Shown here one piece after another: positions 10,707-22,051 of a stretch of 64,000 bases of DNA. The DNA lies in contig BCHX01000005.1 of NCBI GenBank assembly GCA_001599755.1, forward strand, positions 442,800-506,799, given 5' to 3'. Both the position numbers and the translations under genes were made by a program. Below the pieces are notes generated by a model that saw only the letters and a program-made list of their open reading frames with translations, was not told the DNA's origin and did not search any database. This DNA is from Gliomastix tumulicola. Its lineage: Eukaryota > Ascomycota > Sordariomycetes > Hypocreales > Bionectriaceae. Numbering within the stretch: position 1 is the stretch's first letter; the number at the start of each line of letters is the position of its first letter.

Positions 10707-11597
10707 TCCATGCTACGAGCTTTGAACACACACACATCAAACGGGGCAAGCAGAGAATGGTTCAAATGCAGTCTGATATTATGACCGACGAAGCAGCACA
10801 TAAGAAAGACGAAACAAATACGACAGAAAAGAGATCAGCACATAAGAGAGACGAAGCAGCAGACATAAGAAAAACGAGAAGCTATATACCAAAAAAGGGG
10901 AAAGAACATAAGAAAGTGAGAGAGCACATAAGAAAGAAGAAACAACCATTATGAAAGTCGAAAAGGACAAAAGAAAGAAGAAGAAGAAGAAGAGGCGAAG
11001 TCGCACAAGATGAAGCCGCCCATATGTAAGACGAACCAGGGGTATATACAAGGAAGACGAGACAGCACACACAAGACGAAGCAGCACATAAGAAACACGA
11101 ACAAGGACATGAGAAAGACATAGGAAAGACATGAGAAAGACATAAGAAAGACAAAGGAAAAGACGGAGAAGCACAGGAGGCAACAGAGAGCATCCACCTG
11201 TTCAAGAGACCCCGCGGTTTCTGTCATGTCATGACAGTGACCGCATACAGGTAGGTCTCTTGCAAGAGTCCAACCCCAACAACTCCTCGCTCAGTCTGCG
11301 TCATCCGAAGTTGCTCCAGCTTCCAGCAAGGAAAGATTGGACAAAGGAGAAAGAGAGAGAGAGGAGACACGATCAACCCATGAAGAGAGGAGACACGATC
11401 AACCCATGAAGAGAGGAGACACGATCAACCCATGAAGAGAGGAGACACGATCAACCCATGAAGAAGGAAAAGGACAAGTACCCGAAACAACCCAGGAAAG
11501 ACATTGCCAAGTCCCAGACACAAGGAGATGGCACAAGGAGGAGAAAAAGACAGACGACTCAACCCCGAACGCCCCAACACCGGAAACCAAAAGTCGA
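10707..11597. repeat. Purine-rich degenerate repeats downstream of TRM44
   Basis: Between about 10780 and 11180 a degenerate unit of the form cataagaaagacgaag recurs many times with variable spacing, leaving almost no pyrimidines on this strand. ORFs on the minus strand here read as Leu/Phe/Ser-rich strings and are repeat artefacts. The 26-bp array at 11359-11462 lies in the same gap between TRM44 and the F-box gene. Confidence 0.6.
11359..11462. repeat. 26-bp tandem repeat, four perfect units
   Basis: Four head-to-tail copies of a 26-bp unit that begins gagaggagacacgatcaacc and ends catgaa. The copies start at 11359, 11385, 11411 and 11437 and are identical, so the array is young or being homogenised. 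It lies just beyond the 3' end of the F-box gene. Confidence 0.85.
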
Positions 11598-13031
11598 TCA
11601 AGCACGCCATCCGTTGGCCATCATCATGATTCTCCTCAGCTCATGGAACCAGATGCTCCACCTGATGAACGCAAGGTGGGGTATCGGATGCGTCAGTTGA
11701 TTCCATACTACTGCCGGCTGGGTTAGTGGAAAGATGAACTTGGGATCCCAGGTCTGCCAAGGGAAGTGGCGGAAGTAGTTTACCTGCGGACGATCGCGGC
11801 CGTCGTCCGGGTAGACCATGACTTTTCGCGCCGAGAGTGAGCGGATCCTGCCGGTCGAGCCAACGAACTCCCAGTTCAGGGGGCACTTGTAGAAGTTGGG
11901 ATCGCGGTGCGCGTCGGCGTTGACGACGGTGAGGTTGCGGTGGTGCATGCGGGCGTGGTGAGCCGGCATGGCCCTCCCGTCCTGCCCGACATGCGGCTCG
12001 GCAGCCGTGTTGCCGTGCTCCAGCCAGATCAGCTTCGACTGCAGCCCGTCGGGCATGATGCCGCCATAGTTCATGAAGATGACAAGCTCGCAGTGGCTGA
12101 CATGGTCCATGTCCATCCAGATGTCGGCGTGCCTGTCGGGCAGGGGGTTGTAGTACATGAGAGGCCGCAGGGCCGGCCAGATGTGCAGCCAGTTGGGGGG
12201 GACGGTACTCATCGGCCACTGAGGGAAGGCTCGGAAGTAGCGCTCGTCCTGCAGGATGATGAACTCGCTGATCTTCCTCATCTTCAGCAGGCCTTCGTGC
12301 AGGAGATTGTAGACGGCAGAGTGCTCCCGTGGAGGCGCAATGTACCTGAGCGGCAGGTCGATGATGACGCGATCCAACGACTTCCCGCAGGTGGCCACGG
12401 CAGCCAGCATGGCGTTGACCGACAGCAGGGCATTATCTTGGAACCTCCTCGAAAGGGCAATCTCGCGCGGGATGTCCCTACTGGGAGGAAGGATACCCGT
12501 CGTCTCGTCGTACATGGTGAGGTTCTGGCCCATGGTGTTGTTCTCCCTGTGATGGGGCAGTTCAGGGTACGGATGGGGGTCGAGGGGGAAAGGTCTCAGA
12601 AAGATGTTGGAGGTGCCCTGGAGCCCGCGTTTGACGTCGTCCGGGTAGTCGCCCTCCTTGATGAAGGCGGGAGGGGAGTAGTCCCTGGCGCACTCGTTGA
12701 ATTTGGTCAGGCGCCACTGGGAGTCGAGGAAGACGCAGTGGTCCCGAAGGGCCTTGGAGGCGACGAGGTACAGGGCTTTGCAGGTGCGTGACACCGACAC
12801 GAGGGTTTGCGTCCTCGGGTCCTCGGGGGCCATCAGCCCCTTCGGATTGTCGGGGTAGAGGTACTTGACGATGTGACACAGGATTTCGTTGGGAAGATGG
12901 TACGTGCGTGGTCCCTTGGGAGGAGGATGAAGCAGCGAGCCATCCCCAAGAAGCGGTGTGAGGCCGACATGGGCATAGTGAAGCCAGGGCTCCATGTCCT
13001 CGGGGAGGTTGTTGTGCGATTCGAAAAACAT
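11598..13031 (-). CDS. F-box domain protein
   Basis: A single-exon ORF read from ATG 13031 (477 residues); the frame is open a little further upstream but without another ATG. An F-box-like motif, YHLPNEILCHIVKYLYP, lies near residue 45, followed by SVSRTCKALYLVASKALRD, the usual second half of an F-box. F-box proteins bridge SKP1 of SCF ubiquitin ligases to substrates. The remaining 380 residues show no leucine-rich or WD repeats that I can recognise, so the target is unknown. The DNA just upstream of the start is a long GCA-type repeat array (13085-13545), which would be the 5' UTR or promoter. Confidence 0.7.
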   Translation of the reverse strand: MFFESHNNLPEDMEPWLHYAHVGLTPLLGDGSLLHPPPKGPRTYHLPNEILCHIVKYLYPDNPKGLMAPEDPRTQTLVSVSRTCKALYLVASKALRDHCVFLDSQWRLTKFNECARDYSPPAFIKEGDYPDDVKRGLQGTSNIFLRPFPLDPHPYPELPHHRENNTMGQNLTMYDETTGILPPSRDIPREIALSRRFQDNALLSVNAMLAAVATCGKSLDRVIIDLPLRYIAPPREHSAVYNLLHEGLLKMRKISEFIILQDERYFRAFPQWPMSTVPPNWLHIWPALRPLMYYNPLPDRHADIWMDMDHVSHCELVIFMNYGGIMPDGLQSKLIWLEHGNTAAEPHVGQDGRAMPAHHARMHHRNLTVVNADAHRDPNFYKCPLNWEFVGSTGRIRSLSARKVMVYPDDGRDRPQVNYFRHFPWQTWDPKFIFPLTQPAVVWNQLTHPIPHLAFIRWSIWFHELRRIMMMANGWRA

Positions 13032-13084
13032 GCTGGGCGTGAGGACAGGCAAGTTGTTTGACGAGTAGAGTGTGACGAGGGTTG

Positions 13085-13545
13085 ACAGCAGCAGCAGCAG
13101 CAGCAGCAGAGCGGTGGCAGCAGAGTAGACGCAGAGGAGCCGAGCAGAAGCAGAGCAGTCGAGCAGAGCAGTCGAGCAGAGCAGCAGCAGTCGAGCAGAG
13201 CAGCAGCAGTCGAGCAGACGCAGAGCGGCGGCAGATCAGAAGCAGATGAGCCGAGCAGAAGCAGAGCAGCCGAGCAGAGCAGCAGCAGGGCAGCAGGGCA
13301 GAAGCTGGGCAGCAGCAGCAGAGCAGAAGCTGAGCAGCGGAACAAAGCAGCAGCAGTCGAGCAGAGGAGAAGCAGTCGAGCAGAAGCAGAGCAGCCGAGC
13401 AGAAGCAGAGCAGCTGAGCAGAAGCAGAGCAGCCGAGCAGAAGCAGAGCGGCGGCAGCGGTAGCAGCAGCAGTCGAGCAGAGAAGCAGCAGTCGAGCAGA
13501 GCAGCAGCAGCAGCAGAAGCAGCGGTAACAGCAGCGGCGGCGGCA
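13085..13545. repeat. Imperfect GCA/GAGCAGAAGCA minisatellite
   Basis: About 460 bp built almost entirely of GCA, GAGCAG, AGCCGAGCAGAAGCA and GTCGAGCAG blocks in varying order. All frames stay open for long distances, giving meaningless Leu/Cys/Ser/Ala strings. It ends about 55 bp before the F-box start codon, on the promoter side of that gene. Confidence 0.85.
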
Positions 13546-16500
13546 GTAGCAAGATGCCGTTTGAGTTGGCGTGGTGGTCAATGGACTTCAAGCGGCTTGG
13601 ACGCTGATGATAAAAGCTGCTAATGCCCATTAGCTCCTGATTCACCACGACGCTCACCGACTCTTTGGGGGGGCACATACCTTCAAGAGGGTCTCGGCCA
13701 CGCGGGGTAGCAGGCCAAGCACCTAGTACAGTTGTTCTCTGACCAGATTGCGATCAGGGGTGCAGAGCAGCGGAGTTGTTGAGGGGCGATACACTTTGAG
13801 GGGCGATGCTTGAGGGGCGATGCTTGATGATTGAAGAGGAGGAAGAAGACGTGCCTGGACTAGTGGGCTCGAGGCAGCTTTTATGCTGGTCCCGTCGCTT
13901 GACAAATGTTGGAGAAGACTAACTAACAAGTCCAAGAGACCCCAGCCAACAGTGTGTCGTCGCCCCGACAATTGCTTACCTCGACGGCCTTGGTCGTAGA
14001 TGAAGGCACCCTCAGGGAAAAGTCACGGAGAACAAGATGGCCCCCTCCGACTCGAGTCATGTGCTGCCACGTATGCGGGCGCCTGTATGCTTCCGGGCAC
14101 GGCATGTTGGCTTGCATTCGAGACATGCAGGCCTGGGAGGGAGGAGGTGCCAAGAACCCATGCTGAGGCCGAGGAGGAGGTGAGCATTATTGGTACCTGG
14201 TACCTAGTCGTGGCCAAGTGCCCATGTCTCGGACGAGGACTGAGCCAGGGTTGTTGTCCGGCCTTTGCTCGGGTTTACGACGCAGCTGCATGTTGGCTGC
14301 GTCGTGTCTGCACGTCGGCCTGATGGTGTGTGAATGGCTTCTTGATGATTCTGCCAAGAACTGCCGTGTACAGGCGGTCGGAAGAATTGGCCACACAGCT
14401 CGACTGTTGCATGGTGGGCCGTCAAGGATTCGGGCTCGAGCTCCCCCTCTGCTTCTGACGCTCGGGTCACCGCTTCGAGCTTCCTGGAGCGAGCTTGTTG
14501 GGGGCCGCCCGGAAGTGACAGGACTGATGCCGAGTCCAATCAAGCTGCAACAGCTCCCCGCAGATTTCGAGGAGCGGGGTAGGCTCGATAAGCAGACGGA
14601 ATCCGATTCACGAGAGCGGCGAGTATGGATGGAGTGGGATGGCATGGGTGTGATGCCTGCATGAGGTCTGGCGCCCGCACGTCTTGCACTTCCTTATCCT
14701 GCGTCCTGCTGCTATAGGTGGTCAGCAAGGACGATATCGATGGCCCAACACACCATCCTTGGCCGGGCTTCCGTCGAGGTATCGCCAAGTACCAGAAGTT
14801 TGCCCTTTTTGCCCTTTTCCCATTTCCCATTTCCCTTTTTTATGACCCGGCCAGCCCCCAAGGTCGGCTCTTGTTACTACTTCCTAATCCGTCAGCATGC
14901 ATGTTGCAATATGCAGAGCCCGGCGGGCGACTCTGACCTTTGTCACATTGACCTTCGTCACATTGGCCTCGTCACATCTTCCGTGCCACTCGACGCTGGC
15001 AACGCAATCACTCTACCCCTCTCCACTGCCTGACTGGCCAGAACAGCGGCGGTGATCATTGCCGACTCCGTGACACATCGTATGATGTTGGGAGCTGGCT
15101 GCATGATGACCAGGAGGTGACGTGCTAGACTTGGCCTTTTGCCAAAATACGTGCCCTGCAGCTGCGAGTGTCACCGTCGGCGTTGCATACGAGTCTTTGC
15201 CGCTGCTGCTACCCAACATTCGCCTCCAATGCTACGCCAGGCAAGAAAATTGTTGGTTTCTGATGGAGGGGGGGAGCATTTTTGCAAAAGGTCGATGCAT
15301 GGACCTTTTCTCATGCAAGGCATCGGTGCCAATGATCGGGCTTTCCTTTGTGGCCGCCTGATATTATTGAGGTTGCGTACAAGGGGGCCTTCGTCACACT
15401 CGAAGAGGCATGATGATCCTTCGGCAAATGTGTCTTCCGTTCTGTCTCTCTGTGTGATGCTGACTGCATCAATGCGTCGGCGCCAAAGGGGGGAGGGGGG
15501 GGGGCGTGCATGCTGAGATGGAGGGGGAGCGGTGCGAGTGCTCCGAAGTCGGCGGGTTGGTGTCGGAAGTCTGATGCAGAGCTCGGGGAACTGTTGGTTC
15601 TGGACGCGGTCGACTGGTCATGGGATGTGCCAATTTCATGCATGCAAGTCGCACGGTCGTACTGGCCCTCGAGATAAGGCGACCGCCGATGCGACGAGAA
15701 CTTGGAGGGTGCGTGCGCTCGCTCAGCGTTGCCATTGGTCTCTAAGGTCCGAGGCCCTTGGGCCAATGGAATTGGGACGATTGTGAGGTTGGATTCGGGG
15801 TCTGACAGAGGTCCGAATGGGTGTTGGTAGTGTGTTGTGATGGACGATTGAGGCCCTGGGCAGCTTCCAGGGAGCGATCAGCAGCACGGAGCTTGGGCAC
15901 TACTAGCTACTAGCTACTAGGTAGGTAGGTACCTAGCGGGTGGCCGCTGTCATCCTGACGGACCCTCAACACGGCGGCGCCCGGAGCAGACGACGGTCCC
16001 GTGTTCTCCGTCTCTCTGGCGTGGACTCGCCGTTCTGTCGCCGCAACGGGCCGTTAACCGTGCCGGCCTCTTTGAAGCTTTTCTACGCAGCATTCCTGTG
16101 CATGATCTCTACGCAGTCATCAAGAAGAAGAAGTCGGTTGCGAGCGAGAGCTCAAGTCAGGACAGTCTTACACCAAGTGCCACCCTAGACTAGACGTTGC
16201 AGCTCTTTTCAAGGCGCCAACATCCTGTTGGTAGTTCAATCAATGCTGCCATTATCGTATCATGGGTGTAGAGTAATATCCGTGAGGATCAAGCAATGTC
16301 AAGCAGATCTATCAGTCGCCAGCAACGAGGCACATTCCGGGATTGAACGTGTCTAATCATTGATTTCTCGTCGGTCGAAGATTCCGGATGCGAACCCGTG
16401 AAGCGGGGCACGATTTGACTTCCGTATTTCCTCACCGTGACCGCCAGATTCATTCCTGCCTTGCCCCAAACGCTCCTTACGAAAATCAAATCATTTCTCG

Positions 16501-16731
16501 CACCCGGCAAAATATGTGCTCGAGGCAGGCACGCCTGAGCAACGAGACAGGTGTTTTTGGGCGGTGCTGGTGCTGAGGAAAGCGCAAACGCGGGGCACGT
16601 GATTTCGTGAAAGCAACTCAGCCCACCATCGCGCATGCTTCTTCAACCTCGCCCTCGCGTTCCTCAAACAAACACATAACAACGGCCCGCCCAGATGCCA
16701 GACTGATGAGAAAAACCAAGCCCTCATCATC
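13546..16731. other. 3.2 kb without a supported gene
   Basis: Overlapping ORFs of 60-150 codons on both strands lack domains and protein-like composition. Short features are visible (a G run near 15489; a tactagc repeat at 15900-15935) but nothing that identifies an RNA gene or a transposon. The last few hundred bases are the presumed promoter of APC5. Confidence 0.5.
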
Positions 16732-19225
16732 ATGGTACGTTTCCTGACGCCCGCCAAAATTGGCCTGCTGGTCCTAGTCCAGCTGTACGTTGAGGACGCC
16801 GTCCACAGCGAGGCCGTTCTCCCCGTCCTCTCCTTCATCACTACAAACCTCCTAGACCATGACCACAAGCCCTCTTCCCTGCCCTCATCGCGCTGGGGCA
16901 AGGCGAGACGCACCGCCAGCCTGGTGTCCTCGATCAGGGAGTTCGAGAGGCTGCTGGGCAGCTACCCGTTCGTCATGGCCATGCCGGGCCAACGTCTGTG
17001 GGACCAGTTCGTAGACCGGATCTGGGCGCTCGACTCCCTCGACGCGATGCACCAGTTCCTGCTGGGCCTGCCTGCCCTCCTCCCCAAGACCAAGGCGCAG
17101 CTGCGCAGGGAAGGGCGGTCGTCGTCGCCCGAGCCGGACGAGGGCATCAGGCTGTCTAGGCACTCGTTCCTGGGCGCCTTTGTCCGGGACGTCGCCTACG
17201 AGATCAGCGAGCTGCCCTTCTACGACATCGCCGTCCTGTGGAGGGACTTTGTCAAGTACAGGCTGCCGACTGTCTCGTACGTGAGGCGCAAGAACCCGCA
17301 CTACGAGCAGCTTGACTTTGATGACGTGCTCGCCTCGCACGCGGAGCACGGATGGGATCAAGACGAGGCCAGAGACTTGGCCAACGTCGTGTACGGCGAT
17401 ATCATCGGCGGTGACACGAAGCCTGTCAGCACGGATGACATCTCGATCCTGCTGGAGTTTCAGATCGAGCAGATGCAGAGTAAGTGCCCCTCCCCCCCAT
17501 CTCGATACCACCTCTCTAGGAAAAAACAAAAGGCTAACCAGACAAATATCAGAGTATGGAAGCCGAGTGCCTGTCAAGGTCCGCCAGGAGTTCCAAGGTC
17601 TTCTGAACGACAACACGCTCAGGCCTAGTCTCAACCACTATCTCAAGTGAGTGATCCAATAAGAAGAGAGAGAGAGCCCTTGTTGCTGTGAAAATGACAA
17701 TGACTGACGCCTGAGTTTTTGCAGTTTCCTCGACGCATGGAGAGCTGGCGATTTCCCGACGGCATTCGACCTCCTCCACCGGTACTTCGACTACACGATG
17801 GCTAACCGCGATCGTTATTTCTACCAGTACGCGCTGATGAACCTCGCTGTTCTCCAGGCCGATTTTGGCTGCCATAGAGAGGCCGTCGCGGCGATGCTCG
17901 AGACGGTGTCGACGGCGCGAGAGAACAAGGACATGACATGCCTGAACTTTGCCCTGAACTGGCTGTATCACTTTGGCCGTGCCCACCCCGAGCTTGTCCG
18001 CCATCTCGAGTCCAGTAGTATGCTCGGGACGGGCAAGGAGAGCCTGGCCTTCCTCCGGGTCAAGGCCAAGGAGACGGGCATGTGGACGCTCTGGAGCTCC
18101 GCGCTCATGAGCGAGGCAAAGCTCAGCCTGATGAACGGCGACAGTATCGCCACCACGCTCGAATGCATGGTCCGGAGCTCGCAGCTCATCATCCAGAAGA
18201 ACATGAAGAGCATGTTCGCCTCGCACATGTCGCTGTCGACGTCCATCTGGGACCGCTTCGGCGTCGCGCACATGGCGGCCACGGCGTGCCAGGTGTTCCT
18301 GCGCTGCCACGCCCAGCACTCGATGTTTGACGAGGAACTTAAGATGACGTGCCGTCTTGCGTCTATATTCGTGGGGCGGGGCAGGTACGACGAGTCGTTG
18401 CAGCTCCTGGAGAGCCTGGACGAGGACGGCCTCCGATCGTGGAAGCCGAAGCAGTACTGGTACAAGTACCGGGGCATCATCAAGCTGCGACGGGACCTGC
18501 ACCGGGGGAACCTGGACGGCGCCGAGGAGCTGCTTGAACAGCTGCTGCAGTCCAAGGGCGACGACTTCGAGCCCGACCTGTGCTATGTGGTCGACCTGCT
18601 GCACGTCGACTGCATGGCACGCCGCGGCAACCTCCAACGCGCGTACGACAAGGCCGACAGGCTGATGGCCAAGTCCCGCAACGAGCAGCAGGATGTCTTT
18701 ATCAAGGTCAGGCTCCTGCTCGCCAAGGTGGACCTGCTAGACAAGTGCGGCAGGCCGCAGCGCGCCTTCACGATGGCCATGCGCGCTGCGAATCTTGCCT
18801 GGCGCGCACGGCTGATGCGATACCTTTGGCAGGCCATCGGGGCCATCGCCAATCTCCTCATCTCCATGGGCGAGTTTGACGCGGCCTCGCAGCTGCTGCA
18901 CTCGGTCATACCCCGAGCTCTGGAGTGCGAGCAGGACGACCTGGCCGCGCTGCTATATTCCTATCTTACGGACGCCCATATGGGACTTGCCGGCGAGGTC
19001 GACGGGGTCAGACAGACGGAGCGCCTGGCGTTGGCTCGTAAGTCGGCGCAAAAGGCCTTTGACCACTACTCGACGCTGGAGGACATTGGCAAGCAGTGCG
19101 AGATGATGGCCAAGAAAGCCACGATCATGAAGCTGTCGGGCGACTTGCCCATGGCGGCCTCGTACGCGGCCGTGTACTGCACGTTGAAACAGCGACAGCC
19201 CGGATACGAGGTGGCACTTGCATGA
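16732..19225 (+). CDS. APC5: Anaphase-promoting complex subunit 5
   Basis: Three exons, 16732-17479, 17553-17646 and 17725-19225, join in frame to give 780 residues; introns begin GTAAGT and GTGAGT, with a branch-like GCTAAC at about 17533. APC5 is a TPR-containing scaffold subunit of the nuclear APC/C ubiquitin ligase that drives mitotic exit. Supporting segments are the N-terminal LTPAKIGLLVLVQLY, the family-typical YALMNLAVLQADFG at the start of exon 3, and repeated helical TPR-like pairs through to EDIGKQCEMMAKKA near the C-terminus. Length matches other fungal APC5 proteins. APC5 is a known neighbour of COX13, APN2 and MAT in many Pezizomycotina, which agrees with this position. Confidence 0.9.
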
Positions 19226-19963
19226 AACTAACGAATGGAACGGAACGACGGAACCAAAGAACGAAGTTGGGGAGGGAATGCAGGTTGTTTCTGGCGGCAG
19301 CATCAATCAATCAATCAATCGATCAATCAATCAATCAATCAATCAATGGGCGCTGTTTGTACAGCAGCAGTGGTGGCAGAGGACATCCACCGACTAAGAA
19401 CTCACGTGTAGCGAAAAAGCAAAGACCGAAGAGCGCGCGCGACCGCCGTCAGTCCCAGTGCTGGCATCCGAACCCCCCCCGAGACTAATGCATCAATGTC
19501 AATCTTGTCCATTACACAAAAAAGCAACGTTAGGTATCACTCGTACTCGTATTGCCTCCTGGCACTACCTAACTATGCCTGCCAGGGTGGCGGCCCTGGC
19601 CAATTAAGGCAATGGCAGTGGAGCGAGACGCTGAGGAGCTGAGGTTGCTTCTTCAGCTTGGGAGCACAAGGCGTTTTGCTTTTCTTGCACTTTGCACACG
19701 CACAAACACACACCGACTGTTTCCATCGGTGCTCGCCAATTGCCTTTCTATCATCACCATCATCATCGTCGTCGTCTGATCGCAGCTTTCTTCGTCTCTT
19801 CTTCACTCCCCGCACGCTTGTCATCTCTTTCATCTGATAACGGTGCCCCGTGTCATCGTTGATCGTCGCTCCCAAGGTTACCCTGCCTGCCTGCCCTAGA
19901 CATTTCGGCCGCTATACAAAGTGCAACTTTTCGCCCTGACGAAATCCTGACTGCCCGCCAACC
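19226..19963. other. Intergenic with CAAT microsatellite
   Basis: 740 bp between APC5 and the Q-rich gene. A CAAT/CGAT tetranucleotide repeat occupies 19301-19347 soon after the APC5 stop. No gene is evident; the right part is the presumed promoter of the next gene. Confidence 0.55.
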
Positions 19964-22051
19964 ATGGCCGACATTCCTACCCAGGGCGCCCTCAAGCGTG
20001 AGCACAGCCCAGAGAATGAGAACGCGCTTACCGGCGAGTCCTCTGGACGTCGTCCACGACTCTCATACCAACAAGGTGGTGGCGAGAACGAAGAGGACAA
20101 GGAGAACGAGGAAGAGGAGGAGGAGAACGAAGAAGAGGAGGAGGAGGAGGAGAACGAAGAAGAAGAGGAGGAGCACTACGAGGGGGTGCACAACAACATG
20201 CTATTCGCCCCTCCTGCTCCCTTGCGCTCCCCCAGGCTCAGTCCGCCATTGGGGTGGATCTCTTCGGAGGACCTGTACATCGAGCGTGAGCCCGGATTCT
20301 GGTACAGATATGACTTCTGTACTTGGGCCGAGTTCAGGCTGGAGTTGGCTGCGAGCGCCCGGGCTGAATGGGAGGCAAATCAGCAGCAGCAGCAATGGCA
20401 GCAGCAGCAGCAGCAGCAATGGCAGCAGCAGCAGCAGCAGCAATGGCCGTACCAGCAGCAATGGCAGCAGCAGCAGCAATGGCAGCAGCAGCAGCAGCAG
20501 CAGTGGCAGCACCAGCACCAGCTCCGGGTGCAGTATCTGCAGCAGCAACGGCAGCTGCACCAGGAACTGCTGCGGCAGGCGGCGGCCATGGCTGCGGGGG
20601 CAATGCCATCGGGCTCTGGCTCTGGCTCTGGCTCTCGTGAGGCAACGCCATCGGGCTCTGGCTTTGACCCTCGTGAGGCAACGCCATCGGGCTCTGGCCT
20701 TCGTGAGCCAATGCCCTCCGACTCTCGTGAGGCAACACCCTCGGGCTCTGGCCCTCGTGAGGCAACGCCTTGGGACTCTCGTGAGGCAACGTCATTCGAG
20801 GGCTCGCCTGAGCGAACCCCATCGGCCTCGCCCGAGCGAATGCAATCATACTCTCCTGAGCGAGACTCTCTTGAGCGCGACTCTATTGAGCGAGACTCCC
20901 TTGAACGCGACTCTATTGAGCGAGACTCCCTTGAGCGAGACTCTCTTGAGCGCGACTCCCTTGAGCGAGACTCTCTTGAGCGCGACTTCCTTGAGGGAGA
21001 CTCCCCCGAGCGAACCCCGTCGGCCTCGCCTGCGCCAGAGCCAATGCGCGACGATGCGCCGCGCCGCCGGGCACCATTCGATGACGGGCGGGCCTTCACC
21101 CGGGCGGAGAAGTGCGCCCAATACGCGCACATCAGCTACAACGGGCTCCTCGGCTTTGAGGGCAGCTTCATGATGGACTTCCCCACAGGGATCACACGCG
21201 AGAGCAAGGCTATGTGTGAGTCCCTGCTCATGTCTGAACAGACCTACCCAGCCAACACTCTGTTCCGGGAAGATCTGTTCGAGATGACATGCCAGAGCGT
21301 GCAGGATGGGAACGAGGAACGACTCATGCGGGACGTTATGCCCTTGATCGTCCCCTCGGCGGAGAGTCTGGCCACCCGCGGTGCCAACGGTCTCCGCCGC
21401 CTGATCGAGGGCCGCAACGACACGTGGGACAATGTGATCCCGCTCACCAAGACGTCTCTGCAGCCAGACTACGCCGTTGGTTTCCGGCGGGAGGCGTTTA
21501 GTGATTCCGAGTTCGCCAAGATCAGACCGTTCATGAACATCTTCCTGGCTCAGAAGCTGTCCTTCTTCAGGAGCACAGACGACATGTACTTCCCTTTCTT
21601 CACCGCCGAGGTGAAGTGCGGGCCCAACGGACTCGAGATTGCCGACCGCCAGAACGCGCACAGCACGACTCTCGGAGCGCGGGCCATTGTCGAGCTCTTC
21701 CGCCTTGCGGGCCGCGAGGAGACGCTCTCCCGGCAGCCGCTCACCTTTTGCATCTCGCACGACGAGCGGTCGGTGCGGATCCACGGCTGCTATCCGGTGA
21801 TGCAGGGGGACGACACGTCCTTCTACCGCCACACGATCCGCGAGTTCTCCTGGGCCGGGGACGGCGGCGTGGAGCGGTGGACCGCGTACCGCTTCGTCAA
21901 GAACCTGCTCGAGGGCTGGATGCCGGAGCACCTCGCCCGGCTCCGTCTGGCCATCCGCGACCTGCGGTCCCTGAACGAGCTCGGCGTCACCCGGGGTACC
22001 CTGAGGGAGCAGCTCAACCTCTACCGCAACCGCAACCAGCGTGCCGAGTGA
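19964..22051 (+). CDS. DUF7924-type PD-(D/E)XK-like protein with acidic, poly-Q and ERDSL repeats
   Basis: A single-exon protein of 695 residues. Residues 40-70 are Glu/Asn runs, 138-186 are Gln runs spaced by Trp, 215-280 contain SREATPSGSG-like repeats, and 300-340 contain tandem SLERD/SIERD pentads. The ordered domain begins near residue 375 (FTRAEKCAQYAHISYNG) and runs to the end. It matches a common fungal domain (DUF7924) that looks PD-(D/E)XK nuclease-like: QPDYAVGF supplies Asp502 and FFTAEVKCG supplies Glu549 and Lys551. Known members are mostly uncharacterised and cleavage has not been shown for this type, as far as I know. It interrupts the conserved APC5-COX13 neighbourhood. Confidence 0.75.
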   Translation: MADIPTQGALKREHSPENENALTGESSGRRPRLSYQQGGGENEEDKENEEEEEENEEEEEEEENEEEEEEHYEGVHNNMLFAPPAPLRSPRLSPPLGWISSEDLYIEREPGFWYRYDFCTWAEFRLELAASARAEWEANQQQQQWQQQQQQQWQQQQQQQWPYQQQWQQQQQWQQQQQQQWQHQHQLRVQYLQQQRQLHQELLRQAAAMAAGAMPSGSGSGSGSREATPSGSGFDPREATPSGSGLREPMPSDSREATPSGSGPREATPWDSREATSFEGSPERTPSASPERMQSYSPERDSLERDSIERDSLERDSIERDSLERDSLERDSLERDSLERDFLEGDSPERTPSASPAPEPMRDDAPRRRAPFDDGRAFTRAEKCAQYAHISYNGLLGFEGSFMMDFPTGITRESKAMCESLLMSEQTYPANTLFREDLFEMTCQSVQDGNEERLMRDVMPLIVPSAESLATRGANGLRRLIEGRNDTWDNVIPLTKTSLQPDYAVGFRREAFSDSEFAKIRPFMNIFLAQKLSFFRSTDDMYFPFFTAEVKCGPNGLEIADRQNAHSTTLGARAIVELFRLAGREETLSRQPLTFCISHDERSVRIHGCYPVMQGDDTSFYRHTIREFSWAGDGGVERWTAYRFVKNLLEGWMPEHLARLRLAIRDLRSLNELGVTRGTLREQLNLYRNRNQRAE

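Noticed and set aside
11359..11462. Possible CRISPR-like array
   Set aside because: Units are contiguous with no spacers, in eukaryotic DNA; it is a simple tandem repeat.
12562..13678. Long Leu/Cys/Ser-rich minus-strand ORFs
   Set aside because: Frames opened by the GCA minisatellite upstream of the F-box gene; no protein-like segments.
17549..18637. 362-codon minus-strand ORF
   Set aside because: Antisense shadow of APC5 exon 3, which has clear family matches.
20380..21132. 250-codon minus-strand ORF rich in SRESRS
   Set aside because: Complement of the ERDSL and poly-Q repeats of the DUF7924-type gene.
20846..21931. 361-codon minus-strand ORF
   Set aside because: Antisense to the conserved nuclease-like domain; no independent evidence.
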